NCBI GenBank assembly: GCA_910578645.1
Contig: CAJTQI010000002.1
Location: forward strand, 1 to 64,000
Length of the DNA: 64,000 nt
Direction: 5' to 3'
From: an uncultured Lachnospiraceae bacterium
GTDB lineage: Bacteria > Bacillota > Clostridia > Lachnospirales > Lachnospiraceae
Shown: piece by piece, positions 16,937-24,489 of the stretch
Position numbering within the stretch: position 1 is the stretch's first letter
How the letters are laid out: each line of letters starts with the position of its first letter
Position numbers and translations under genes: made by a program
Notes under the pieces: generated by a model
The model's database searches: none
What the model saw: the letters and a program-made list of their open reading frames with translations, nothing else
What the model was told of the DNA's origin: nothing

Positions 16937-17770
16937 ATGAAAATAGGTGTATTGATTGAGCTGTTCGAGGATACGGATATAGATGCGAAGTTCGCGGAGC
17001 TGCGTTCCATGGGGATGGAGAGCTGCCAGCTTGTGTGCTGGAACAGGAAGATTCTCAATGATGACAGTGTGGCGCAGGCTGTGAATGAGGCCGTGGAGAA
17101 ACATGGTGTGCATATCAGTGCATTCTGGTGCGGTTGGGAAGGCAGACGGGTGTGGGACTTCTATGAAGGACAGCTTACGTTAGGTTTAGTGCCCACAGAT
17201 TACCGCATAGAGCGCATGAAGATGCTGTTAGAAGGTTCGGATTTTGCGAAGAAAATCCACGTGACGGATTTTGCCACACATGTAGGCTATATGCCGGAGA
17301 ATCCATATGACCCGAAGTATGAAGAGGTGCTTGTGGCATGTAAGACAGTGGTGGAGAAGTGCAAAGAGAACGGACAGAATTTCCTGTTTGAGACGGGGCA
17401 GGAGACACCGGTTACTCTAAAAAGAGCAATCCAGGATATCGAGAATGCTCTGGGCAAAGGCAATGTGGGTATCAACTTAGACCCTGCGAACTTGATTATG
17501 TACGGGAAAGCCAATCCGGTGGACGCCCTGGAAGTATTCGGGGAATATGTAAGAGGCATTCATGGCAAAGACGGTATGTACCCCACTGACGGGCACTGCC
17601 TGGGAGCGGAAGTGCCGCTTGGACAGGGCAAAGTAAATTACCCTGCATTCATCGCCAAGCTTAAAGAGGTCGGCTACGATGGCGATATTACCATTGAGCG
17701 GGAGATTTCCGGGGAAGAGCAGAAGAAAGATATCGTGATGGCGAAGGAAATTTTGGAGAAATTAATTTAA
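16937..17770 (+). CDS. TIM-barrel sugar phosphate isomerase/epimerase-like protein
   Basis: A 277-residue AP-endonuclease-2-type TIM barrel. Metal-site positions are visible along the strands: FLFETGQE (Glu after the fifth strand), GINLDPANLIMYG (Asp), VRGIHGKDGMYP (His, Asp) and YDGDITIEREISGEEQ (terminal Glu). Members isomerise or epimerise keto-sugars and inosose, or cleave 3-keto-glycosides. GGGGAAAGG lies ahead of the ATG. It ends the rightward core operon and is followed at once by a terminator. Together with the two Gfo/Idh/MocA enzymes this points to keto-sugar chemistry. Confidence 0.85.
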   Translation: MKIGVLIELFEDTDIDAKFAELRSMGMESCQLVCWNRKILNDDSVAQAVNEAVEKHGVHISAFWCGWEGRRVWDFYEGQLTLGLVPTDYRIERMKMLLEGSDFAKKIHVTDFATHVGYMPENPYDPKYEEVLVACKTVVEKCKENGQNFLFETGQETPVTLKRAIQDIENALGKGNVGINLDPANLIMYGKANPVDALEVFGEYVRGIHGKDGMYPTDGHCLGAEVPLGQGKVNYPAFIAKLKEVGYDGDITIEREISGEEQKKDIVMAKEILEKLI

Positions 17771-17798
17771 AATAAGATGGAAGACGAAGGAGCCGTTT

Positions 17799-17836
17799 GG
17801 AAAAAGGTGCACGATGGGGGCGCCTTTTTCCTTATT
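17799..17836 (+). terminator. Terminator of the sugar ABC operon
   Basis: GGAAAAAGGTGC (17799-17810) pairs with GCGCCTTTTTCC (17820-17831), loop of nine, followed by TTATTT. It closes the operon after the TIM-barrel gene. Confidence 0.8.
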
Positions 17837-17910
17837 TGAGGGGTATTTTAGCTTTCTTGTCAGATATGTTAGTAGTACGCAGTGTGTTTTGTTTATATAT
17901 TGTGTTATAA

Positions 17911-17960
17911 TACCCTCAAAGAACAAAGGGATACATGTGTCCGCTTGTTCCCTGAGGGTA
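17911..17960. repeat. Dispersed palindromic element, copy B
   Basis: TACCCTCAAAGAACAAAGGG, a 10-base centre, and CCGCTTGTTCCCTGAGGGTA. Same termini as copy A, with several stem mismatches. It lies between the terminator and the creatininase-family gene. Confidence 0.75.
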
Positions 17961-18116
17961 GCCTTAGTGATTAAAAGGATATGGAATCTCCTTGTTCACA
18001 AAGGAAGAAGTTGAAAAAGTTACCATTTTCCAATTGCAAATTTGTGTATGAACACACAAACCTGCACATTTAGAAGAAAACATGGTCATAAAAATAAGAA
18101 AAGGAGGGTTAAGAAA

Positions 18117-18857
18117 ATGACAGAGAAGGTATTATATGAAGAATTGTGTCCAAGGGAATTTGAAGAGCGTGTGGCGGCATGTCCGGTTGCTTACCTGCCG
18201 CTTGGGACATTGGAATGGCATGGACCGCATATGCCTCTTGGGGCGGACGGAATCCAGGCGCAGGAATTGTTTGTGCGAGTGGCGCAGAAGGTTGGCGGGG
18301 TAGTTTTGCCGAAATTATTCCTGGGGCCGGACAGGTTTTACCACGATGCTGACAGAGAATTTTACGGAATGGATATTTATACGGGCGGGACGGTGGTTCC
18401 CTATGAGATGGGGCAGCTTCCCGGCAGCGCATACTGGCAGCCTGATAAGGAATATGAGGATATGGTTTATAGGATTGCGGGGAACCTTGTCAGAGCGGGC
18501 ATACGTGTTCTGGTAGGGCATGGGCATGGCCCGTCTACTCGGCAGTTCCAAGCCATGAAAGACAGATTGAAAGAGTCCTTTGGGTTGGACTGCTATAGTG
18601 CCTTTGATTTCCTGGAGGATGAACTGTTAGGATTCCAGTGCGACCATGCGGCCGCCAACGAGACGTCCATTGTGATGGCCGTGCGTCCTGAGCTTGTGCA
18701 AATGGAGCGTATCGTATCAGGCGGGGAGGCGCCGATTGCCATAGCCGGGCGTGACCCCAGGGAATATGCGTCGCCAGAATACGGCAGGCAAGTACTGGAG
18801 GCGAATGTGAAAGCGATGGGTGATGGGTTGGCACGCATCTTGCAAGAGTGCCGATGA
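18117..18857 (+). CDS. Creatininase-family amidohydrolase
   Basis: A 246-residue protein of the creatinine amidohydrolase/FAPy-hydrolase-like family. Motif LGTLEWHGPHMPLGAD (29-44) supplies the metal ligands Glu33, His35 and Asp44; VGHGHGPS and HAAANETSIVMAVRPELV are the later metal/catalytic motifs (family consensus NGHGGN and HAGExETS). Start ATG 18117 follows AAGGAGGG; an upstream in-frame start would lack a ribosome site. Family members open cyclic amides or act on modified sugars and purines. Its place after the sugar locus suggests an accessory catabolic role, but the terminator and repeat between them mean it may be a separate unit. Confidence 0.85.
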   Translation: MTEKVLYEELCPREFEERVAACPVAYLPLGTLEWHGPHMPLGADGIQAQELFVRVAQKVGGVVLPKLFLGPDRFYHDADREFYGMDIYTGGTVVPYEMGQLPGSAYWQPDKEYEDMVYRIAGNLVRAGIRVLVGHGHGPSTRQFQAMKDRLKESFGLDCYSAFDFLEDELLGFQCDHAAANETSIVMAVRPELVQMERIVSGGEAPIAIAGRDPREYASPEYGRQVLEANVKAMGDGLARILQECR

Positions 18858-18887
18858 TGGGAACAGAGGGAAAGGGCAGCTATAAGT

Positions 18888-19376
18888 ATGAAGTTAATCA
18901 TTACGGATATAGAAGATTTCAACCTTCCTGTTGAGGGAGAGTATAAAGTTATCAAGCCCCAGGGCGGCATTCATCACTGTGTTGGGTGCTTTGGCTGTTG
19001 GACGAAGACGCCGGGAAAGTGTGTGATTCATGATGGCTATGAGAGTACAGGAGCCGATATGGGTAAGTGCAGCGAGGTGATTTTTGTCAGCCGGTGCTTT
19101 TACGGCAGTGTGAGCCCTTTTGTTAAAATGGTGCAGGACAGGGCAATATCCTATATCCATCCGGATTTTGTAATCCGCAAAGGGGAGATGCACCATAAAC
19201 GAAGATACGAGAATGTGATTGCACTTTCCCTTTATCTGTACGGTGAGAATATAACGGAAGCCGAGAAGGAAACTGCGGCGTCCATAATGGATGCAAATGC
19301 GGATAATTACGACGGGCAGGTAAAGCAGATACGGTTTTTGTCCAATACAGAAGAAATAGAGGGCCTTGTCTTATGA
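18888..19376 (+). CDS. Flavodoxin-fold NAD(P)H-dependent FMN reductase-like protein (first)
   Basis: A 162-residue protein. CVGCFGCWTKTPGKCVIHD (about 32-50) is the Cys-rich segment of the NADPH-dependent FMN reductase/iron-sulfur-flavoprotein group, followed by DMGKCSEVIFVSRCFYGSVS, the flavin-contacting loop, and SPFVKMVQDRAISY. The usual N-terminal P-loop-like flavin motif (GSPRxxGNT) is absent, so this is a short form. It overlaps the next gene by four bases (ATGA), and that gene does carry the missing kind of N-terminus, so the pair may act together. Confidence 0.75.
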   Translation: MKLIITDIEDFNLPVEGEYKVIKPQGGIHHCVGCFGCWTKTPGKCVIHDGYESTGADMGKCSEVIFVSRCFYGSVSPFVKMVQDRAISYIHPDFVIRKGEMHHKRRYENVIALSLYLYGENITEAEKETAASIMDANADNYDGQVKQIRFLSNTEEIEGLVL

Positions 19377-20017
19377 AAATTGCATTGATTGATGCGAGCC
19401 TGAAGGCGAAGGGAAGTACCAGCGGAATCCTTCTGGAGGATTTACGTCATTGCCTGTCCGGCAGAGAAGGGATGGAGACGGTAAACGCAGCGTTGCATTC
19501 TCCGCAGATGCAGGAAGAGACATGGAAAAAACTAGAGTGCGCCGATGTATGGATATTTGCCTGTCCCCTTTATGTGGACTGTCTTCCGGGACATTTGCTT
19601 TCCTGTCTTGGCCAAATGGAAGAGAAATATAGAGGTGGGAAAGAGATACCTGTTTATGGAATCGTAAACTGTGGATTCTATGAAGGAATCCAGGCGGAGA
19701 CTGCCCTTAAAGTGATGCAGAACTGGTGCGCGAAGGTTGGGTTTACTTGGTGCGGCGGCATTGGCGTCGGTGGAGGTGGGGCGTTGCCGATGATGGCGGC
19801 CGCGCCGCCGGAACATGGCCCGAAGGCACCCATAAACAAGGCGCTTTTGGCGATGGCGGAATGCATTGCCCAAGGCAGTCAAAACGGTGGATGGGAAAAC
19901 CATTATGTGTCTGTGGCATTTCCGCGTGTTTTGTACAAAATGGCGGCACAGACGGGATGGCGGCATGAAATTAAGGCAAATGGCGGGAAGGCGAAAGATT
20001 TAGGAAAAAGGCCGTGA
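19373..20017 (+). CDS. Flavodoxin-fold NAD(P)H-dependent oxidoreductase-like protein (second)
   Basis: A 214-residue protein whose start, MKIALIDASLKAKGSTSGIL, matches the flavin phosphate loop of flavodoxin-like FMN reductases. FACPLYVDCLPGHLLSCLGQ is the second flavin loop, and GIVNCGFYEGIQAE the third. It overlaps the preceding gene by four bases and is likely translationally coupled. The two flavoproteins follow the creatininase-family gene within about 30 bases, so the three probably form one unit. Substrate unknown. Confidence 0.75.
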   Translation: MKIALIDASLKAKGSTSGILLEDLRHCLSGREGMETVNAALHSPQMQEETWKKLECADVWIFACPLYVDCLPGHLLSCLGQMEEKYRGGKEIPVYGIVNCGFYEGIQAETALKVMQNWCAKVGFTWCGGIGVGGGGALPMMAAAPPEHGPKAPINKALLAMAECIAQGSQNGGWENHYVSVAFPRVLYKMAAQTGWRHEIKANGGKAKDLGKRP

Positions 20018-20064
20018 GCGGGAAGGCGTGAAGAACGCACATTGCGTTATATTGGGAGAAACTC

Positions 20065-20133
20065 TGCCATAAGAGCATACTTTATTACACGATTATTTGT
20101 TTCTGAGCGAAAGCAAATAGTTTTTATGGCAGA
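20065..20133. other. Long hairpin downstream of the flavoprotein pair
   Basis: TCTGCCATAA and TTATGGCAGA form a perfect 10-bp stem enclosing an inner ATTTG/CAAAT pairing. A short CTTTGCATAAGCAAAG hairpin follows just before the repeat at 20170. No T-run follows the main stem. Confidence 0.45.
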
Positions 20134-20169
20134 CGCAAATTTGAGATTAGAGCTTTGCATAAGCAAAGT

Positions 20170-20446
20170 TACCCTCAGTGAACAAAGGGACACATGGTCG
20201 GTAAAGAATCCATTTCAGCTCCTGCTATGTTGCTTTCATTCCGCGTACGTCCGGTACGCGTCAATCAAGCGCCTTGCAGGAACTGAAATAGATTTCTTTC
20301 CGACTCTTCGACCCTGTCCATAGATATTTGAGTGATTTTCAAGGCGGACGATTGAGGCGTACTGGACGTACGCCGATTGAGGACAACGCTGAAAAACGCT
20401 CAAATATCATGGCGCAGGGCATGTGTCCCTTTATTCACTGAGGGTA
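20170..20446. repeat. Dispersed palindromic element, copy C (277-bp structured form)
   Basis: The ends are TACCCTCAGTGAACAAAGGG (20170-20189) and CCCTTTATTCACTGAGGGTA (20427-20446). Inside are two long imperfect hairpins: 20199-20302, with tip CGCGTACGTCCGGTACGCG, and 20323-20408, with tip GGCGTACTGGACGTACGCC. The two tips plus the flanking TCAATC/GATTGA are related in inverted orientation, so the interior itself is an inverted duplication. No coding sequence is present. Its right 65 bases recur at 40642-40706. Confidence 0.8.
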
Positions 20447-20486
20447 TGGCTTCTTTATGACAAGTCGCTCAGAAATGGGGATTACT

Positions 20487-21149
20487 ATGAAAAGTATTAA
20501 AAAACAAGAATTGCCGGAATTTGACAATCATGACGAGCGCATCAAGTATTATGGGCTGATTCTGGAGAGAGATTTGGATGGGTTTATGGAATACAGTCTG
20601 CCGGCGGGATACCGTTTTGTCTTTTATAAGCATGGAGACAGAGACGCATGGATAGAGATTGAGCAGTCGGCGAAGGAGTTCCAAAGCTATGAAAAAGGTT
20701 TGGAATCCTGGAACGTGTATTATGCCATGCATGAGGAGGACCTTCCTGACAGAATGGTTTTTATTGAAAATGAGTCGGGGGAGAAGATTGCTACGGCCAG
20801 CGCCTACTATGATGTGTCCGGGCAAGACACATCGGGGGATGGATGGCTTCACTGGGTTGCCGTGAAGAGAGAGTACCAGGGCAGGAGACTTTCGAAGCCG
20901 TTAATTACGTATGTACTGCACGTCATGAAGGAATTGGGCTATACACATGCCAAAATTCCTACCCAGACGAATACATGGCTGGCGTGCAAGGTTTATCTTG
21001 ACCTGGGATTTTTGCCCACAGCGGCGAGCGTGGCCCAAAACCGTATCGGTTGGAATGTTGTGAAGACGCTGACAGGGCATCCGGCGTTGGAGAGTTTTGA
21101 GGAGGCAAGTTTGGAGGAAATTTTGGAGTCTGCTAATGGCAGTAGATGA
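20487..21149 (+). CDS. GNAT-family N-acetyltransferase
   Basis: A 220-residue protein. GWLHWVAVKREYQGRRLSKP carries the acetyl-CoA motif A (R/Q-x-x-G-x-x, here REYQGRRL), preceded by GEKIATASAYYDVSGQD (central strand) and followed by HAKIPTQTNTWLACKVYLDL, the usual N-x-x-A-x-x-x-Y end. ATG 20487 is preferred because GGGG lies seven bases before it; the first ATG (20457) has poorer spacing. Substrate unknown. It follows the structured repeat at 20170. Confidence 0.8.
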   Translation: MKSIKKQELPEFDNHDERIKYYGLILERDLDGFMEYSLPAGYRFVFYKHGDRDAWIEIEQSAKEFQSYEKGLESWNVYYAMHEEDLPDRMVFIENESGEKIATASAYYDVSGQDTSGDGWLHWVAVKREYQGRRLSKPLITYVLHVMKELGYTHAKIPTQTNTWLACKVYLDLGFLPTAASVAQNRIGWNVVKTLTGHPALESFEEASLEEILESANGSR

Positions 21150-21182
21150 AAATTAATTTGATGGTAAACGAAAGGTGCAGGT

Positions 21183-22028
21183 ATGATTATGGCAAAAACG
21201 GCCGAGAAGAAAGTGCTTGTCAGGGACAATGCTTTCCAGAGATTTGAAGTGCTTAAGACGAACCGTAATAAGCGGTACAGATACAATGAATTTCTCGTGG
21301 AAGGGGTCCGCAGTTTAAATGAGGCTGTGAGCAACAACTGGAATATTAAATCTTTATTATACAGCGGTGACAGAGCGAGCTTGTCAGGATGGGCGTCAGA
21401 CATGCTGCAGAACGTCCCCACGGAGGTAAATTATTGCCTGGAACCGGAATTGATGAGAGAACTCAGCGGCAAAGAGGATACTTCCGAGCTGATGGCAGTG
21501 ATTGAAATGCGTGAGGACAGGCTTGATGCGGTGACGCTTTCTGGTCAGCCGTTGATTGTATTGTTCGACAGGCCATCCAATAAAGGGAATCTGGGCACCT
21601 TAATCCGTTCCTGCGATTCCTTTGGCGCAGACATGTTGATTTTAACGGGACATGCCGTTGATTTGTATGACCCTGATGTGGTGACGGCGGCGATGGGGTC
21701 TTTTTTCAGCGTACCCGTGGTCAGGGCGGAGGATAACAGAGCCTTACTGGCATACATCGGCTCTTTGAAAGAAAGATATCCGGATTTTACTATGATAGGC
21801 ACTACGGCGCACAAGGAACATCCTGTCAGTTCTGTCAATCTGGCGGTGCCGCTCATGCTTATGGTCGGAAATGAAACGAAGGGGTTAAACAGGGCGTTTA
21901 AAGATTCCTGCGACATGCTGTGCACGATTCCGATGGCGGAGAGTTCCCATGCAAGTTCGTTGAATGTAAGCTGTGCGGCGTCGATACTTTTGTATGAGGT
22001 TGTACGGCAACGGACAGGAAGCGTGTAG
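21183..22028 (+). CDS. TrmH/SpoU-family RNA 2'-O-methyltransferase
   Basis: A 281-residue SPOUT methyltransferase. The three SpoU motifs are visible: DRPSNKGNLGTLIRSCDSFG (motif 1 with the catalytic-region Arg), LMLMVGNETKGLNRAFKD (motif 2) and IPMAESSHASSLNVSCAASI (motif 3), which together build the trefoil knot that binds AdoMet. An N-terminal substrate-binding domain precedes residue about 110 (FLVEGVRSLNEAVSN). It methylates a ribose of rRNA or tRNA; which one cannot be told. The start is ATG 21183 or 21189. Confidence 0.88.
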   Translation: MIMAKTAEKKVLVRDNAFQRFEVLKTNRNKRYRYNEFLVEGVRSLNEAVSNNWNIKSLLYSGDRASLSGWASDMLQNVPTEVNYCLEPELMRELSGKEDTSELMAVIEMREDRLDAVTLSGQPLIVLFDRPSNKGNLGTLIRSCDSFGADMLILTGHAVDLYDPDVVTAAMGSFFSVPVVRAEDNRALLAYIGSLKERYPDFTMIGTTAHKEHPVSSVNLAVPLMLMVGNETKGLNRAFKDSCDMLCTIPMAESSHASSLNVSCAASILLYEVVRQRTGSV

Positions 22029-22268
22029 AGGAGATGTGCCTAATCGTTGCCTGCTATTTTATTCAAGAGCCTTGCGGAAGTCCACTTTGCTTCTCTTTTT
22101 GCCATATACAGAAGATAAAAACATTTTGACAGTAACCGATTGGAACGAATTAGGACGACGAGTAAAGAGATAACAGACTTCCGAAAAGATGGACATATCC
22201 TGAAATGCAACTGCATTTGATTAACGAGGCAAAGAGGCGGGGCTATTTATAAAATGAAAGGTTTTTTT

Positions 22269-23034
22269 ATGGGGAAACTTAATGTTGGCGGAACAGAGAT
22301 ACAGGTCATACAGATTGAGGAAGATGATTATATCTCTTTAACCGATATGGTAAGGAAAATTGACAACGGGTATGCCCTGATAGAAAAATGGTTACGCAAC
22401 AAGAATACAATAGAATTTCTTGGTATATGGGAAAATGTATAATGCATACTTCAATACTGCCGCCTATGTAGAAATCATGTTAGAAGCAGGATTAAACCGT
22501 TTTATTATGTCGGTAAAGCAATGGGCATCCCGTACAAATTCAAAAGGCATTGTAGCAAAAGCAGGACGGTATGGCGGAACGTATGGATATTACGTTTGAA
22601 TTTGCAAGTTGGGTATCTTAGCAGTTTAATTGCATCTTATCAAGGAATTTGAGTGGTTAAAGAGAGAGGAACAGGCTTTACTTGGATGGAGCGCTAAAAG
22701 GGAATTGGCAAAAAATAAATTACCGGATACATGCCGATGCAATCAAAGTCAATCTCATTCCGCCGGAGCTTACGCCACAGCAGACTTCTGTTATATATGC
22801 ATCACAAGCCGATGTGCTTAACATGGCATTATTTGGCATGACGGCGAAACAATGGCGGGATAACAATCCTAATAAAAAAGCAATATCAGAGATTACGCGA
22901 GTATAAATGAATGGATATGTCTGTCAAATATGGAAAACATCAATGCAGCGCTGATTGAAGACGGGCTGAATCAAAAAGAACGCTTAATAAAACTTAATAA
23001 AATTACCACAGTTCAAAGCTGTCCTTTTTCATAG
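22269..23034 (+). pseudogene. KilA-N domain protein, multiply frameshifted
   Basis: Pieces in different frames line up along one phage-type KilA-N protein: VIQIEEDDYISLTDMVRKI, ALIEKWLRNKNTIEFLGIWE, LNRFIMSVKQWASRTNSKGI, VAKAGRYGGTYG, FEFASW, LIKEFEWLKREEQ, INYRIHADAIKVNLIPPELT, PQQTSVIYASQADVLNMALF, GMTAKQWRDNNPNKKAIS and NINAALIEDGLNQKERLIKL. At least three frame changes or stops separate them, so the gene is dead. KilA-N proteins are DNA-binding antirepressors of phages and related elements; this is a prophage-type remnant in a housekeeping context. Confidence 0.8.
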
Positions 23035-23061
23035 AAAGACTATAAAAAGACGATGCGCCTT

Positions 23062-23095
23062 ACACTCACAAGTACAAAACTTGTGGGTGTTTTTC
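23062..23095 (+). terminator. Rho-independent terminator upstream of the sigma factor operon
   Basis: ACACTCACAAG (23062-23072) and CTTGTGGGTGT (23080-23090) form an 11-bp stem (one G-T pair) followed by TTTTC. Confidence 0.75.
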
Positions 23096-23102
23096 TATCA
23101 TA

Positions 23103-23130
23103 GGAAGTTATCCTATCTTTTCCCCCGTTC
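23103..23130 (+). promoter_or_regulatory. Candidate ECF-type autoregulated promoter
   Basis: GGAAGTT (23103-23109), a 16-base spacer and CGTTC (23126-23130) resemble the GGAACTT/CGTC pattern of extracytoplasmic-function sigma promoters, 42 bases ahead of the sigma gene. No good sigma-A pair is evident here. Weak by itself; it gains weight from the sigma gene it precedes. Confidence 0.35.
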
Positions 23131-23171
23131 CATCCGTTATACATAGTAAGACAGAAAGAGAAAGGGATTAC

Positions 23172-23744
23172 ATGAATGCTGATTTTCTTTTAATCCAGAG
23201 AATGAAGCGGGGCGAAGAGGATGCTTTTGACGTATTTGTCCGCAAATATTATGAATCTATTTTAAATTATTGCCGTTACCGCTGCTTTGACGCCGGATAT
23301 GCGGAAGATTTGGCGCAGGAAACTTTTGTCTGTTTTTTTAAGAATCTTTCGTATTATCGGTTCCAGGGGAAAACCCAGAATTATCTGTATACGGTTGCAG
23401 GAAACCTGTGCAAAGATTTTTACAGGAAGAAAAAGAACATCCCTACGGCACAGGAAGAGCTGTCAGGATATAACATTGTAAATCCGATAGAAGCGGCTAT
23501 GGAGCGCATGTCTGTGGAGGAGGCGGTCAGAGCCCTTCCGCAGGAGCAGCAGGAGGTTGTCATCCTGCATTACTTTCAGGGCATGAAACTCCGGGAAACG
23601 GCGGAAATATTGCAGGTCGGACTGCCTTTAGTAAAGTACAGGCTGAGGCAGGCGAAAGCGGGATTGGCACGGTTTATGGGGAAGGAGGAAGCATATGGAG
23701 ACAGAAAAAAGAATCCGGGCATATGTGGAGCAGACGTGGATTAA
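23172..23744 (+). CDS. ECF-subfamily RNA polymerase sigma factor
   Basis: A 190-residue sigma-70 group 4 protein. Region 2 (about 10-80) has EDAFDVFVRKYYESILNYCR and DAGYAEDLAQETFVCFFKNL; region 4 (about 117-170) has RALPQEQQEVVILHYFQGMK and LRETAEILQVGLPLVKYRLR. AAAGGG precedes the ATG. No region 3 is present, as expected. Its 3' end overlaps the following membrane-protein gene by 50 bases, and an ABC exporter follows, so it probably switches on its own operon in response to an envelope signal. Confidence 0.9.
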   Translation: MNADFLLIQRMKRGEEDAFDVFVRKYYESILNYCRYRCFDAGYAEDLAQETFVCFFKNLSYYRFQGKTQNYLYTVAGNLCKDFYRKKKNIPTAQEELSGYNIVNPIEAAMERMSVEEAVRALPQEQQEVVILHYFQGMKLRETAEILQVGLPLVKYRLRQAKAGLARFMGKEEAYGDRKKNPGICGADVD

Positions 23745-24447
23745 GCCAAGCGAGGAAAAGGTTTTGGATACGGTCCTGAGAGGGAAAGAGGCGTTTTATG
23801 TAAGGGAGCAGGAACAGCTGCTTACTTACCGGGAATTTCTATGGGGACAATTTCTGCTTATCCGTAAGAGATGGTGGTTTATGCAAATAATCTTGTTGCT
23901 TTTGGCGGGTGTGGTTATGCAGTCTATGCAGATAGAGTATTATGCCAGGCACAGCATGGGCATCGTGGGAGTATTGTTCATAGTTCTTATAATTCCGGAA
24001 ATATGGAAGAACAGGACCTATCAGTGTATGGAGATAGAGATTTCCGCCTATTATTCCCTGAACCGGATTTATGCGGCGCGGATACTTTTTTTTGGTGTCG
24101 TGGATATCTTGTTTCTTACTGTATTCTGTGCTGTAATACATGCGCAGATGCATTATACGTTGACTGAATTGGTCATACAATTCCTTCTGCCGGCTGCCGT
24201 GACGGCCTGCATCTGTTTCGGGATGTTTAGCAGCAGGCGTTTCGCGAGTGAGGGAACTTCGGTGGTGTTGTGTATCGGTTGGAGTGCAGTGTGGTGGCTG
24301 ATTACGGTTGACGACCGCATTTATGGACTGGTGGCATTGCCTGTCTGGTCTTTTTTGTTAGGGATGGCGGTTATTCTGATGGGGGCGGCTGTCTATAAGG
24401 CGATTCATCACTGTAGGATGTTTTTTCAAGCTGCCTCTTCGCGATAA
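23695..24447 (+). CDS. Six-segment membrane protein, candidate anti-sigma partner
   Basis: A 250-residue protein with a cytoplasmic N-terminus of about 58 residues (PSEEKVLDTVLRGKEAFYVR) and about six membrane segments (60-80, 88-104, 127-147, 160-179, 189-206, 211-236). The start lies within the sigma gene in another frame (AAGGAGG upstream), implying coupling. A short soluble head on a membrane body next to an ECF sigma gene is the usual anti-sigma arrangement, but no zinc-binding HxxxCxxC motif is seen. The alternative is a permease-like subunit of the ABC system that follows. Confidence 0.6.
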   Translation: METEKRIRAYVEQTWIKPSEEKVLDTVLRGKEAFYVREQEQLLTYREFLWGQFLLIRKRWWFMQIILLLLAGVVMQSMQIEYYARHSMGIVGVLFIVLIIPEIWKNRTYQCMEIEISAYYSLNRIYAARILFFGVVDILFLTVFCAVIHAQMHYTLTELVIQFLLPAAVTACICFGMFSSRRFASEGTSVVLCIGWSAVWWLITVDDRIYGLVALPVWSFLLGMAVILMGAAVYKAIHHCRMFFQAASSR

Positions 24448-24489
24448 ATTGTTCAAAAATAGGAATTGGACGGATTGGAGATTAGAGAA

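Noticed and set aside
20170..20446. Integron attC site or CRISPR-like array
   Set aside because: No RYYYAAC/GTTRRRY boxes, no integrase, and no regularly spaced direct repeats; the structure is inverted hairpins.
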